Shown here piece by piece: positions 32,446 through 41,551 of a stretch of DNA of 64,000 nucleotides. This stretch comes from Collinsella sp. GTDB lineage: Bacteria; Actinomycetota; Coriobacteriia; Coriobacteriales; Coriobacteriaceae. The stretch lies in NCBI GenBank assembly GCA_018382125.1, contig JAGZQO010000003.1:1-64000 (forward strand), given 5' to 3'. How positions within the stretch are numbered: position 1 is the stretch's first letter; each line of letters opens with the position of its first letter. A program made the translations under genes and the position numbers. The notes below the pieces were generated by a model. That model was not told where the DNA came from and made no database searches. It was given only the letters and a program-made list of their open reading frames with translations.

Positions 32446-33459
32446 ATGAAGCGCATCCTTCTCATCGCCACGGGCGGCACCATCGCATCGACCGAGGACG
32501 GCAACGGCCTCTCCCCCGCCCTGACCGGTGAGGAGCTCGCCCAGAGCGTCCCCGAGATCTCGGGCCTCTGCGAGCTCGACGTGGTGCAGCCCATGAACAT
32601 CGACAGCACCAATATGCGCCCAAGCGACTGGATGCGCATCCGCGACGTCATCGTCGAGGGCTATGCCGACCACGACGGCTTCGTGATTCTGCACGGCACC
32701 GACACCATGAGCTACACCGCGGCAGCGCTTTCCTACCTGATTCAGGACAGCCCCAAGCCCATCGTGCTCACCGGCTCGCAAAAGCCCATGGGCAACCCAT
32801 TTACTGACGCCAAACTCAACCTGTACCAGAGCCTGCTCTATGCGCTCGACGAGCATTCGCACGACGTCTCGATCGTGTTTGGCGGCGTCGCCATTGCCGG
32901 CACGCGCGCCCGCAAACAGCGCACCATGAGCTTTAATGCGTTCATTAGCGTCAACTATCCGCCCATTGCCTACATCCGCAACGACCGCATCGTGCGCAAC
33001 GGGCTCCACGGCACTCATCAGGGCGAAAACCCGGTGCGTTTCTACGACAGCATCGACCCGCGCGTATTTGTACTCAAGCTTACGCCCGGCGTAAACCCGG
33101 GCATCCTCGACGCCCTTGCCGATAGCTACGACGCCGTGATTCTGGAGACCTTTGGCATTGGCGGTATTCCCGAGTTTGGCGAGTCGGGCGAGTCGTTCCA
33201 AGAGGCAATTTTCCGCTGGGTCGATTCGGGTCGCACCGTCGTTATGACCACGCAGGTCCCCGAAGAGGGCCTCGATCTGGGCATTTATGAGGTCGGCCGT
33301 GCTTACGCCAATCATCCGGGCATTCTGCGCGGCGACGACATGACCACCGAGACGCTCGTGGCCAAGACCATGTGGGCACTCGGCCAGTCACGCGATGCGG
33401 CCGAGATCCAGCGCCTGTTCTACAGCCAAGTCAACCACGACCGCATCCCGATGGCGTAA
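32446..33459 (+). CDS. ansA: L-asparaginase, type I
   Basis: The product has 337 residues. It hydrolyses asparagine to aspartate and ammonia. Both active-site threonine motifs are visible: ATGGTIAS near residues 8-15 and HGTDTMSYTA near 83-92. There is no signal peptide, and the size fits cytoplasmic type I enzymes. The ATG at 32446 is the natural start; the upstream in-frame ATG lacks a ribosome site. It is divergent from guaA. Confidence 0.93.
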   Translation: MKRILLIATGGTIASTEDGNGLSPALTGEELAQSVPEISGLCELDVVQPMNIDSTNMRPSDWMRIRDVIVEGYADHDGFVILHGTDTMSYTAAALSYLIQDSPKPIVLTGSQKPMGNPFTDAKLNLYQSLLYALDEHSHDVSIVFGGVAIAGTRARKQRTMSFNAFISVNYPPIAYIRNDRIVRNGLHGTHQGENPVRFYDSIDPRVFVLKLTPGVNPGILDALADSYDAVILETFGIGGIPEFGESGESFQEAIFRWVDSGRTVVMTTQVPEEGLDLGIYEVGRAYANHPGILRGDDMTTETLVAKTMWALGQSRDAAEIQRLFYSQVNHDRIPMA

Positions 33460-33780
33460 TCCCTAAGGCAGTTCCACTTATCGCAGCCTCAAACGACAGG
33501 TGGTCCCCCTCGGGCCGTGCAAAAATCGGAGTATTCTGCAATTTCTCCGCCGGAGACATAGAATCGGCCGATTGTTAGACGAACTTTTAGGGCGAAGAGG
33601 CCGTCTAGTAAATATTTATTCCACATTTTTATTAAGAGTGTGGATTAACTACTGTCAAAAAGGCAAAGCCAGCCGCTCGAGCTACCATCTACGGCTGAAC
33701 AAGTGCTGAATACTCGCGATTTTGCACATCGAAACCAGGGGGACCCGCCCAAAGAGCGTCAATTAGCAGCGAGGAACGCC
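33460..33780. other. Intergenic region, no gene seen
   Basis: This A/T-rich stretch between ansA and the small XRE gene has no convincing open frame. A weak stem (CCACAT and GTGTGG, about 33631-33653) is the only structure noticed. Confidence 0.35.
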
Positions 33781-33999
33781 CTATTCGATACCCTCGAGAA
33801 GCTCTGACACCGTCATGCCGAGTGCGGGCGCGATCTTAAATAGAACCTTGAGCGTGAAATTTGCCGTCCCATCTTCGATTCGGTCGAGGTAGGGTCGGCT
33901 GATTCCTGTCGCCACACAAAAATCAACCTTGGAGATACCAAGGTCCCTGCGTGTCTCTTCGACCCGCCTGCCAAGAATCTGTTTCGCACGTTCGTCCAT
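33781..33999 (-). CDS. Small XRE-family regulator
   Basis: The product has 72 residues, nearly all of it a single helix-turn-helix domain (RRVEETRRDLGISKVDFCV, then GISRPYLDRIEDG). It is divergent from 34076-34465, with a perfect 20-bp palindrome between them that is probably its operator. It likely represses itself and the divergent gene. Confidence 0.8.
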   Translation of the reverse strand: MDERAKQILGRRVEETRRDLGISKVDFCVATGISRPYLDRIEDGTANFTLKVLFKIAPALGMTVSELLEGIE

Positions 34000-34030
34000 G
34001 CAGCCGAGTTTGAAATGGAGCCGAACATAA

Positions 34031-34050
34031 ACGTAAACTATAGTTTACGT
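34031..34050. promoter_or_regulatory. Perfect 20-bp palindrome, likely XRE operator
   Basis: ACGTAAACTATAGTTTACGT is its own reverse complement. It lies 31 bases upstream of the XRE start and 25 bases upstream of the divergent gene. Its centre (TATAGT) could be part of a -10 box. Confidence 0.65.
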
Positions 34051-34075
34051 TTTCCCGAATACACAGGAGTTTTCT

Positions 34076-34465
34076 ATGTCGGGTTCTTCGGTCCGCATGT
34101 ACCGAGCCACGCTTCGCACAAACAGCGCGCCGCCCAAGCTCGTCGTCGTTGAAGCTGAATGCCTTTCGCCCGATGAGCGCACAGCATTTACATTGCTATC
34201 AAGTCGCGTCGCCGCCGTTCTGGCCCCTTGCCCGGCGCAAGGTGAACTTGCCATTCAATGCCAAACGCACGGCTGCTCGCTCAATCAGGTTGCCGTAATC
34301 GCAACCAGCCAACGCGGCCTGCCGCTCCTTTTAGAAGCCGGCATAGCACTCGCCCTTCGCGGCGCCGGATACGAAAACGAGGCCGCCGCCGATGTAGTCT
34401 TTCAACCACGGTCGAGCGGCGGCCTCGCAGCAGCCATTGAATATGCGTGCAGGCTCGTTGCCTAA
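34076..34465 (+). CDS. Hypothetical protein divergent from the XRE regulator
   Basis: The product has 129 residues with no signal peptide. The C-terminal half contains a mildly hydrophobic Gly/Ala-rich stretch (about 80-100). I do not recognise the family. Its pairing with an XRE gene and a shared palindrome suggests a small regulated unit such as a toxin/antitoxin-like pair, but nothing in the sequence proves it. Confidence 0.55.
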   Translation: MSGSSVRMYRATLRTNSAPPKLVVVEAECLSPDERTAFTLLSSRVAAVLAPCPAQGELAIQCQTHGCSLNQVAVIATSQRGLPLLLEAGIALALRGAGYENEAAADVVFQPRSSGGLAAAIEYACRLVA

Positions 34466-34474
34466 AGGCGCAAG

Positions 34475-34858
34475 CTAAAAGCCCAGGCCAAAGCCCATAC
34501 CGGTAATCGCCGAATACATAAAGTAGACGTTGATCACGTTGAGGAACACACCCGTGATGCAACCGTTACGCAGGTAGCGCTCGCACACGATGCGCGCCAT
34601 GGCGGCGGAGTCATCATTGTTCTTTGCCTGGCGTCCCGCCGTAAAGTACGTCGCCACGCTCAGCAGCAGATTGAGCACCGGCAACGCCAGCAGCTCGTAG
34701 CTCTTGCCCCAGCGCGTCGCCTCGCCGGCGGCATTAAACTTCGTTGCCACCTCGGGACCAATGTTGGGGATAACACACGCTGCGACCACCAGCGGAATCA
34801 CCGCAAGTACGAGCAGCGCAATACCCATGTAGCCAGCTTTTTTGCCATATTTAAACAT
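34475..34858 (-). CDS. DUF1648/SdpI-like membrane protein
   Basis: The product has 127 residues with three hydrophobic segments (about 9-31, 57-75 and 98-118). The segment with IGPEVATKFNAAGEATRWG matches the DUF1648 signature found in SdpI-type immunity proteins. It is shorter than full SdpI. The role is unknown. Confidence 0.7.
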   Translation of the reverse strand: MFKYGKKAGYMGIALLVLAVIPLVVAACVIPNIGPEVATKFNAAGEATRWGKSYELLALPVLNLLLSVATYFTAGRQAKNNDDSAAMARIVCERYLRNGCITGVFLNVINVYFMYSAITGMGFGLGF

Positions 34859-34869
34859 ATGCGTCGTCC

Positions 34870-35943
34870 TTACACGTTAAAGCGGAAGTGCACGACGTCG
34901 CCGTCGGCCATGACATAGTCCTTGCCCTCAATACGCAGCTTGCCGGCGGCCTTGGCGCCCTGCTCGCCGCCGAGCTCGATGTAGTCGTCGTAGCCAATGA
35001 CCTCGGCCTTAATAAAACCGCGCTCAAAATCGGTGTGGATGACGCCGGCGGCCTGCGGGGCGGTCGCGCCCTGACGAACCGTCCAGGCCTTGACCTCCAT
35101 CTCGCCGGCCGTAAAGAACGACTGCAGACCGAGCAGCTTATAGGCCGCCTGCGCGAGCACGTCCAGACCGGGCTGCTCCAGGCCCAGGCTCTCCAGGTAG
35201 TCGGCGGCGTCCTCGGGATCGAGCTCGGAAAGCTCGGCCTCGATCTTGGCGCAGATGGGCAACGGCTTGACGCCATCGATCGGCGCCAGGTCGTCGTTGA
35301 GCATATCCTCGTCCACGTTGGCCACATACAGAATGGGCTTCATGGTGAGCAGGAACAGGCCCTTGGCAGCGGCACGCTCCTCGTCGGTCATCTCCATGGA
35401 TGCGGCGCGCTTGCCCTCGTTGAGCCAGGCAAGCAGGCGCTTGGCGACCTCAAACTTGGGCATGAGCTCCTTGTCGCGCTTGGCCTCCTTCTCGAGCTTA
35501 GGCAGCTGCTTCTCGAGCGTGCCCATGTCGGCCAGGATGAGCTCGGTCATGATGGTGTCGGCATCGCCGGCGGGATCGACGAACTCGCCCGTGCGGCCCA
35601 CCTCGCGCATAACGTTGGGGTCCTTAAAGTAGCGCACGACCTCGCAGATGGCATCGGTCTCGCGAATGTTGGCCAGGAACTGGTTGCCCAGGCCCTCGCC
35701 CTCGTTAGCGCCCTTCACCAGACCTGCGATGTCGACGAACTCGACCGTCGCCGGCACAATACGACCCGGGTTGACGATGTCGGCGAGCTTTTGCAGGCGG
35801 CTATCGGGCACATCGACGATACCCACGTTGGGGTCGATCGTGGCAAACGGGTAGTTGGCGGCAAGGCCGGTCTTTTTGGTAAGCGCGGTGAACAGCGTCG
35901 ACTTGCCCACATTGGGCAGGCCCACGATACCGATGGAAAGGGA
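34870..35943 (-). CDS. ychF: Obg-type GTPase/ATPase YchF
   Basis: The product has 357 residues. The P-loop is GLPNVGKST (about 7-15), G3 is DIAGL and the nucleotide-specificity motif NVDE replaces NKxD, as in YchF, which prefers ATP. The TGS domain forms the C-terminus. I choose the GTG at 35943 because AAGGAGCTGTC precedes it and it gives the conserved opening [16 protein letters not shown]; an upstream ATG at 35982 would add 13 unconserved residues. YchF binds ribosomes and takes part in stress responses. Confidence 0.92.
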   Translation of the reverse strand, partial: SLSIGIVGLPNVGKSTLFTALTKKTGLAANYPFATIDPNVGIVDVPDSRLQKLADIVNPGRIVPATVEFVDIAGLVKGANEGEGLGNQFLANIRETDAICEVVRYFKDPNVMREVGRTGEFVDPAGDADTIMTELILADMGTLEKQLPKLEKEAKRDKELMPKFEVAKRLLAWLNEGKRAASMEMTDEERAAAKGLFLLTMKPILYVANVDEDMLNDDLAPIDGVKPLPICAKIEAELSELDPEDAADYLESLGLEQPGLDVLAQAAYKLLGLQSFFTAGEMEVKAWTVRQGATAPQAAGVIHTDFERGFIKAEVIGYDDYIELGGEQGAKAAGKLRIEGKDYVMADGDVVHFRFNV

Positions 35944-36060
35944 CACGACAGCTCCTTTTGGTACAGGTACTTCAAACTGCATAAGTATAGCGCCGCCGCA
36001 GCATCTGGGCGAACCCGGACGCCACGGCGGCGCAAATGAAGCAGAGATTGGGGTCGCTGG

Positions 36061-37314
36061 CTAGTCCGCGAGCTTCTCCACTTGGTCGAGCATCTTATCG
36101 AGCTTGGCCTTTGCCTCTGCCTTGACCTTCTGGGCCTCTTCGTGGGCCTTTGCCTTCTGGGCGGCCTTTTCCTCGGCCTCGGGGTCGACAACGACCAGAT
36201 TGGACGCATCGTGCTCGACCAGCTTGAGCGCATGCTCGGGGCACACCTTGACGCAGGCTCCGCAACCTAGGCAATACGTGGACTCCAATGCAAAGCGACT
36301 GCTTCCCACCAAATCGCAGGCAAACGTGGGGCACACGTTGACGCATTCGCCGCACGACGTGCACTTGTCAAAATCGCATTCCGGTGTGCTCACCTGCATA
36401 TTCTGGGCAAGCTCGGGGTGGTTCTGCAGCGTCGAGAGCACCAGCTGCCGCCCGTGCGTGAGCGAACGGCGACGCTTGGTCGTCGTGGTGCCGCACATGG
36501 TGTTGAGCGTGCGCTCGAGCTGCGTGATCTGGTGACGGTGAGCCTTCAACTTCTGCGTCACCGAGGCCAGTGCCGCAGTCGCCGGATTGAGCTTGGTCAC
36601 CGTCAGGCCCGTGGTGCGGGCAATCTTATCCATGTACTCCTTGCGCTCGTACTCGCGGCGCTTATGGCATTTGAGGCTCTTGGGGTCGACCTCCAGGCCC
36701 ATGCCCGTACCCGCCCACTCCTCGGCGGTAGCAATGGCCTCGCCCAGAATGTCCTCGCCACCGGTGTTGCGGCACTTATCGCACACGCCCAGTGGCAGGT
36801 AGACGCTCACGTTGGGATAGTCCGCCAGTACCGAGAACCAGGTCTCGGCCGTAATGTCGCCCACGCAGGCAACGACGACCTCGTTTTCGCGCGGCATGCG
36901 CTTGAGGGCGCGTGTGCAGGTGACGTAGGCGGTCTCGTGGCTCGTAGCAGCAGAGACGATATCGTCATACAGGTTTTTGGGCGCCAGGCGCGGCGAGATG
37001 ATCGCCTCGGTCGGACAGGCAGCGGCGCACAGGCCGCACTTGCGACAGGAGTCGAGGATCTCGATGGCGTCTTCCTCGACCTCGATAGCGTTGACCGGGC
37101 ACACGTCCATGCACGCGGTGCAACCGCTCTTTTCGTTTTTGCAGGTCAGGCACGGAATGGTGTTGCCGCGCGGACGCTCCTTGTAGTCGGCAGGATTCCA
37201 CTGCGGTGCCGACGGATCGAGCGCATCGGTCACGCCGCCAAGCGGGTTTTTAAGAAAGTCGAAACCCTTGCTGATCTCGATAATGTCATCAAACAGATCG
37301 TGTTCCTGCGCCAT
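36061..37314 (-). CDS. Polyferredoxin-like 4Fe-4S protein
   Basis: The product has 417 residues. It has two pairs of 4Fe-4S motifs. The first is near residues 60-100 (CTACMDVCPVN and CRKCGLCAAACPTEA). The second is near 320-370 (CTSCGECVNVCP and CLGCGACVKVCPEHA). Between them is a helical region with further Cys residues (VCDKCRNTGG). The last 50 residues are Ala/Lys/Glu-rich coiled coil. The start at 37314 follows AGGGAGGGGCC. It probably carries electrons in anaerobic metabolism; the partner enzyme is not visible nearby. Confidence 0.8.
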   Translation of the reverse strand: MAQEHDLFDDIIEISKGFDFLKNPLGGVTDALDPSAPQWNPADYKERPRGNTIPCLTCKNEKSGCTACMDVCPVNAIEVEEDAIEILDSCRKCGLCAAACPTEAIISPRLAPKNLYDDIVSAATSHETAYVTCTRALKRMPRENEVVVACVGDITAETWFSVLADYPNVSVYLPLGVCDKCRNTGGEDILGEAIATAEEWAGTGMGLEVDPKSLKCHKRREYERKEYMDKIARTTGLTVTKLNPATAALASVTQKLKAHRHQITQLERTLNTMCGTTTTKRRRSLTHGRQLVLSTLQNHPELAQNMQVSTPECDFDKCTSCGECVNVCPTFACDLVGSSRFALESTYCLGCGACVKVCPEHALKLVEHDASNLVVVDPEAEEKAAQKAKAHEEAQKVKAEAKAKLDKMLDQVEKLAD

Positions 37315-37464
37315 GCGCGGCCCCTCCCTGAGCAGTGCAAACAAGCAAGAGATAATGATACGCTATCGGCCCACACCTCGGGCAAATTACACGCGGCGCA
37401 CCTTTGAGGCAAATAGCCTATGCCTATCGCCGCCTCGATTGCACAAGGTCGATCAAGCGCCTAG

Positions 37465-38532
37465 CTATGCCTCGCGCATGAGCTGCACGAGCTTTTGTTT
37501 GGTCACCTTGGCCTGCTCGTTGGCCATGTTACGCTCATTCTTAAAAGTTGCGTCCGCAACGCTCATCAAATCGGCATCGGAAATCTCGCCAAGGCCCAGC
37601 TCCTCGAGCGTCGTCGGCAGACCAACGCGCTGGCAAAACTCGAGCACCTGATCAAGCTCGGGTGCACGCTCCAGGCGCAGCTGCACCAACAGGCCAAATG
37701 CCACGGCCTCACCATGCATGGCGCGGCACTCGGGCAGAATCGTCAGACCGTTGGCGATGGCATGCGCCAACGCCAAGCCACCGCTCTCAAAGCCAACACC
37801 CGAAAGCAGAATATTGCACTCGATCAGACGCTCAACCGCCGGCGATATACGGCCCTTTTTGAGATCGCGCTTGGCAGCGACGCCGCACTCCATGAGTGTG
37901 TCATAGCAGGCACGAGCCGCAACCAAGGCCAAGTGCCCCGGCGCACCACCGTGCTCGTTAGTGCCGTGCGCTGCGATGCACGAACGCGCCTCGAAGTACG
38001 TTGCCAGTGCATCACCCATACCAGCGACCGTCATACGCAGTGGGGCCGCCGCGACCACGTTGGTATCGACCACGACCAGGTCTGGATTCTTCTCGAGCAT
38101 CAGGTAGCGGTCGAACGACCCATCCTCGTGATACAGCACCGAAATCGCGCTGCACGGACCGTCCATCGAAGCCGCCGTGGGGCATACGCATAACGGCAAC
38201 TCGGCATAATACGCAACGGCCTTGGCGATATCGAGCATCTTGCCACCGCCAATACCCACCACCATGTCGCAATACTCAGCCTGGGCTTCCTTAGCCATAT
38301 CGACAACGGCCTCTTCCGTACACGGACCGTCATAGACCTTAAAGAACGGCTCGCTTAGGTCTTCGTCCAGAAATCCATCGACGATCTGCCTGCACAGCCG
38401 ATCCTCGGTGCCCTGGTCAAACAAGACATAGGCAGCGCAGCCCAACCATGACAAATACCTGCCCTGACGCGAGAGCTCACCCGGCCCCTGAACATACCGG
38501 CCGGGACCGCCATAAACCATGGGAAGCGCCAT
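37465..38532 (-). CDS. Glycerol dehydrogenase-like iron/zinc alcohol dehydrogenase
   Basis: The product has 355 residues. The NAD-binding motif GGGKMLDIAKAVAY (about residues 94-107) and metal ligands in MGDAL (Asp), LAHAIANG (His) and MHGEAVAFG (His) match GldA-type enzymes. It is a paralogue of the next gene, transcribed in the same direction but separated from it by a terminator. The substrate may be glycerol or another polyol. Confidence 0.85.
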   Translation of the reverse strand: MALPMVYGGPGRYVQGPGELSRQGRYLSWLGCAAYVLFDQGTEDRLCRQIVDGFLDEDLSEPFFKVYDGPCTEEAVVDMAKEAQAEYCDMVVGIGGGKMLDIAKAVAYYAELPLCVCPTAASMDGPCSAISVLYHEDGSFDRYLMLEKNPDLVVVDTNVVAAAPLRMTVAGMGDALATYFEARSCIAAHGTNEHGGAPGHLALVAARACYDTLMECGVAAKRDLKKGRISPAVERLIECNILLSGVGFESGGLALAHAIANGLTILPECRAMHGEAVAFGLLVQLRLERAPELDQVLEFCQRVGLPTTLEELGLGEISDADLMSVADATFKNERNMANEQAKVTKQKLVQLMREA

Positions 38533-38596
38533 ACGAGAATCCGCCCTTTCATCAACAACAATTGGTGCAAAGTAACCTGACCTCTTTGCACCATAG

Positions 38597-38630
38597 CAAA
38601 AAGGGGCAAAGCCATCTGCTGGCTTTGCCC
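38597..38630 (-). terminator. Intrinsic terminator after the second gldA-like gene
   Basis: On the minus strand GGGGCAAAGCCA (38630-38619) pairs with TGGCTTTGCCCC (38613-38602), followed by TTTTT. Confidence 0.8.
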
Positions 38631-38645
38631 CTTCCTTAGCTTGAT

Positions 38646-39746
38646 TTACTCATCCATGAGATAGTAGTGGCCCAGCGCGTCCGCACCCAGGATGGCATTT
38701 GCGACCATCTCGGGCGTCACCTCAAACGGCATGTTGCACATGGTGTCATCGGGCGCGCAGGCGGCCTCGGCAACAATCATGGCCTTCTCGCGCGTAACCT
38801 CGGCAACGCCCAGCTCCTTGAGCGTAACGGGCAGGCCCAGCTCAATGCAGAAGCCCAAGACTTCCTCGAGCTTCTCGGTCGGGGCATCCTCGAGTACCAG
38901 CTGGACGATGGTGCCGAAGGCGACCTTCTCGCCGTGATACATGCCATGGCACTCGGGCAGCATCGTCAAACCGTTGTGGACGGCATGAGCGGCAGCGAGA
39001 CCAGAGCTCTCAAAGCCAATACCGGAGAGCAGCGTGTTGGCCTCGATGATGTGCTCAACGGCAGGCGTGAGCGCACCCTTCTCCAGCGCAACCTTGGCCT
39101 TGACGCCATCGGCCATAAGCGTCTCGTAGCAGAGCTTGGCGAGCGCCAGTCCAGCCATACCGCCCTTGCCGCCAGCGCAGGTGCCGCCGTCGGCATCATG
39201 CGTCGCCTGGGCCTCAAAGTAGGTTGCGAGCGCATCGCCCATACCGGAAACCGTCAGGCGCACCGGGCTCGCCGCGATAACCGTCGTATCCATAAGGACA
39301 ATGTTGGGGTTTGCCTTAAGGAAGAGATACTTGTCGAACTGGCCATCGTCGGTGTAGAGCACCGAAAGCGCCGAACACGGGGCATCGGTCGAAGCAATGG
39401 TGGGGCAAATGATAACCGGGGACTCCAGGTAATAGGCGACGGCCTTCGCGGTGTCGAGGATCTTGCCGCCACCGACGCCGACGATGATGTCGCAACCGTT
39501 GTCGCGAGCGAGCGCAACCAGGCGATCGACCTCGCCCTTGGAGCACTCGCCGTTAAAGTCCTCAAACAGCAGCTCGGCTTTAGCCTCGGCAAAGCCGCCC
39601 TCGATCTTGGCACCGACGCGCTTCTTGCCCGAAGGCGTCACGATGACGAGGGCCTTAGCACCGAGCGGCTCGACATAGGAGCCGAGCTTGGCCAGCTCGT
39701 CCGGGCCCTGGATGTACTTGCTGGGGCTATTGAAAATTGCAGCCAT
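38646..39746 (-). CDS. gldA: Glycerol dehydrogenase
   Basis: The product has 366 residues. It has GGGKILDTAKAVAYY (about 93-107), STDAPCSALSVLY (about 118-130) and metal ligands in GMGDALATYFEA, AAHAVHNGLT and YHGEKVAFG. Length and motifs fit glycerol dehydrogenase, which oxidises glycerol to dihydroxyacetone with NAD. It has its own terminator and follows an iron-type alcohol dehydrogenase gene, so the three dehydrogenases form a fermentation cluster. Confidence 0.88.
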   Translation of the reverse strand: MAAIFNSPSKYIQGPDELAKLGSYVEPLGAKALVIVTPSGKKRVGAKIEGGFAEAKAELLFEDFNGECSKGEVDRLVALARDNGCDIIVGVGGGKILDTAKAVAYYLESPVIICPTIASTDAPCSALSVLYTDDGQFDKYLFLKANPNIVLMDTTVIAASPVRLTVSGMGDALATYFEAQATHDADGGTCAGGKGGMAGLALAKLCYETLMADGVKAKVALEKGALTPAVEHIIEANTLLSGIGFESSGLAAAHAVHNGLTMLPECHGMYHGEKVAFGTIVQLVLEDAPTEKLEEVLGFCIELGLPVTLKELGVAEVTREKAMIVAEAACAPDDTMCNMPFEVTPEMVANAILGADALGHYYLMDE

Positions 39747-39763
39747 AACTATCCCATTCTCTA

Positions 39764-39807
39764 AAAGAAAAAAGAAAGGGGCTCCGTACGGATACGTGCG
39801 GAGCCCC
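39764..39807 (-). terminator. Intrinsic terminator after the iron alcohol dehydrogenase
   Basis: On the minus strand GGGGCTCCG (39807-39799) pairs with CGGAGCCCC (39786-39778), followed by a T-rich tail. Confidence 0.8.
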
Positions 39808-39829
39808 TCGTTACGATAACAAGAGTCGA

Positions 39830-41053
39830 TTAGAAATCGATGTCGGTGTCGTAGTAGCAGGCCTTGAGGATCTTCTCGAAGTCGGCAGCCTTGGTCTCAC
39901 GCGGGTTCTCGGGCGTGCAGGCGTCCTGCTCGGCGTTCGCGGCGATCTCGGGGAGCTTCGCGAGGAACTCCTCCTCGGAAACCATCTGCGGGTTCTCGGC
40001 GTCGACCTTCACGCCGCCATTCGCGTAATCCTTGATGGACTGCGGAATGTTGAGCTGGTCGTTGAGGTCGCGAATCTTCTGGACGAGCGCAGCGATGAGC
40101 TCCTCGTTGGTCTCGCCGGGAAGGTGCAGGATCTCCTTGGCCACGTAAGCGTAGCGCTCGGCAGCACGCGGGTCCTTGGAGTTCCACTGGATGACCTTGC
40201 CCAGGTACATGGCGTTAGCAGCACCGTGGATGATGTGACCGTTCTCGAAGGCAGCACCGGTCTTGTGAGCCATGGAGTGGACGATGCCGAGCAGGCCCGA
40301 GGAGAAGGCGATACCGGCGATGCACTGAGCCTCGTGCATGTGCTGACGGGCCTCATGGTCGCCAGCATAGGACTTGGGCAGCCACTCGACGATCTCGCGG
40401 ATGCCGTGCAGAGCGTTGGCGTCGGTGAACATGGAAGCACAAGTGGAAACGTAAGCCTCCATGCAGTGGGTCAGAGCATCCATGCCGGTGTGAGCGCACA
40501 GCTTGGCGGGCATGGTGTAGGTGAGCTCCGGGTCGACGATGGCGACATCAGGGGTGATGTTGAAGTCGGCCAGCGGGTACTTGATGCCCTTGGCGTAGTC
40601 GGTGATGACGGAGAAGGCAGTGACCTCGGTAGCGGTGCCGGAGGTAGAGGAGATGGCGCAGAAATGAGCCTTCTGACGCAGCTCGGGGAAGCTGAACGGC
40701 TGGATGATGTTATCGAAGGACTCCTCGGGATACTCGTAGAAGACCCACATGGCCTTAGCGGCATCGATGGGCGAGCCGCCGCCGATGGCGATAATCCAGT
40801 CGGGCTCGAACTCGCGCATGGCCTCGGCGCCCTTCATGACCGTCTCGATGGACGGGTCGGACTCGACGCCCTCGAACAGCTTGACCTCGAAACCGCCTTC
40901 CTTAAGGTCGTTCTCGACGTCCTGCAGGAACCCGCCGCGGCGCATAGAGCTGCCGCCAGAAACGATGATGGCCTTCTTGCCCTTGAGGTTCTTCACCTCG
41001 TGGCGAGCGCCCTCACCAAAGTACAGATCGCGAGGATTGGTAAAACGTCCCAT
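39830..41053 (-). CDS. Iron-containing alcohol dehydrogenase
   Basis: The product has 407 residues. The nucleotide-binding motif GGGSPIDAAKAMWVFYE (about 92-108) and the metal-binding segments around TGMDALTHCMEAY and GIVHSMAHKTG with a later His are those of group III iron alcohol dehydrogenases, close to butanol and lactaldehyde-type enzymes. The start at 41053 follows AGGAGGCACAGT; an earlier ATG lacks a ribosome site. It probably reduces aldehydes to regenerate NAD(P) in fermentation. Confidence 0.9.
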   Translation of the reverse strand: MGRFTNPRDLYFGEGARHEVKNLKGKKAIIVSGGSSMRRGGFLQDVENDLKEGGFEVKLFEGVESDPSIETVMKGAEAMREFEPDWIIAIGGGSPIDAAKAMWVFYEYPEESFDNIIQPFSFPELRQKAHFCAISSTSGTATEVTAFSVITDYAKGIKYPLADFNITPDVAIVDPELTYTMPAKLCAHTGMDALTHCMEAYVSTCASMFTDANALHGIREIVEWLPKSYAGDHEARQHMHEAQCIAGIAFSSGLLGIVHSMAHKTGAAFENGHIIHGAANAMYLGKVIQWNSKDPRAAERYAYVAKEILHLPGETNEELIAALVQKIRDLNDQLNIPQSIKDYANGGVKVDAENPQMVSEEEFLAKLPEIAANAEQDACTPENPRETKAADFEKILKACYYDTDIDF

Positions 41054-41551
41054 ACTGTGCCTCCTAAACAAGCCCCTCTTAGACTTGCGTATATAACGGA
41101 GCACCCGATTGGCTCCGTTAGGACCATTTTGTGCGTCGCCGGCGATAGCGACGCAATGTCTAAACGTCTCAACGCTCAGACAAACACTATTTTACCGTTC
41201 TGGTTGGTCAGTTATTCACCTAAAGCCAACAATGATGAAACGTTTTTTCTATCCCTGAAGACCCTTGTGGGGCATTCATACTCCCAAGCTGGGCAAACGT
41301 TTTATCAGGGTTGACCACATATCCCGGGTAGGACTGTGCCCCTCCAAAATGTGCCCCGTTCGCCGCCAAAAATCGACCGCTTACGGCACTGTGATACCAC
41401 CCGCGCAACTGAGGTGCCGACATTTGTGCGACATCCGTCTTCGTGGTGCAAAGGTGCAAGTCCAAGTGCGGCACCCCCGGTGTGCCACATGCGGGTAAAC
41501 TAGACCTTTATATAGAGACATTTGAACCCTAACCGCAGCAAAGGAGGCCCC
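41054..41551. other. Divergent intergenic region
   Basis: About 500 bases lie between divergent genes. I see one hairpin, TGCGTCGC (41132-41139) with GCGACGCA (41148-41155), in the leader of the dehydrogenase, and an A/T-rich -10-like TATATAG near 41511 for the rightward gene. No gene or known riboswitch is recognised. Confidence 0.4.
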
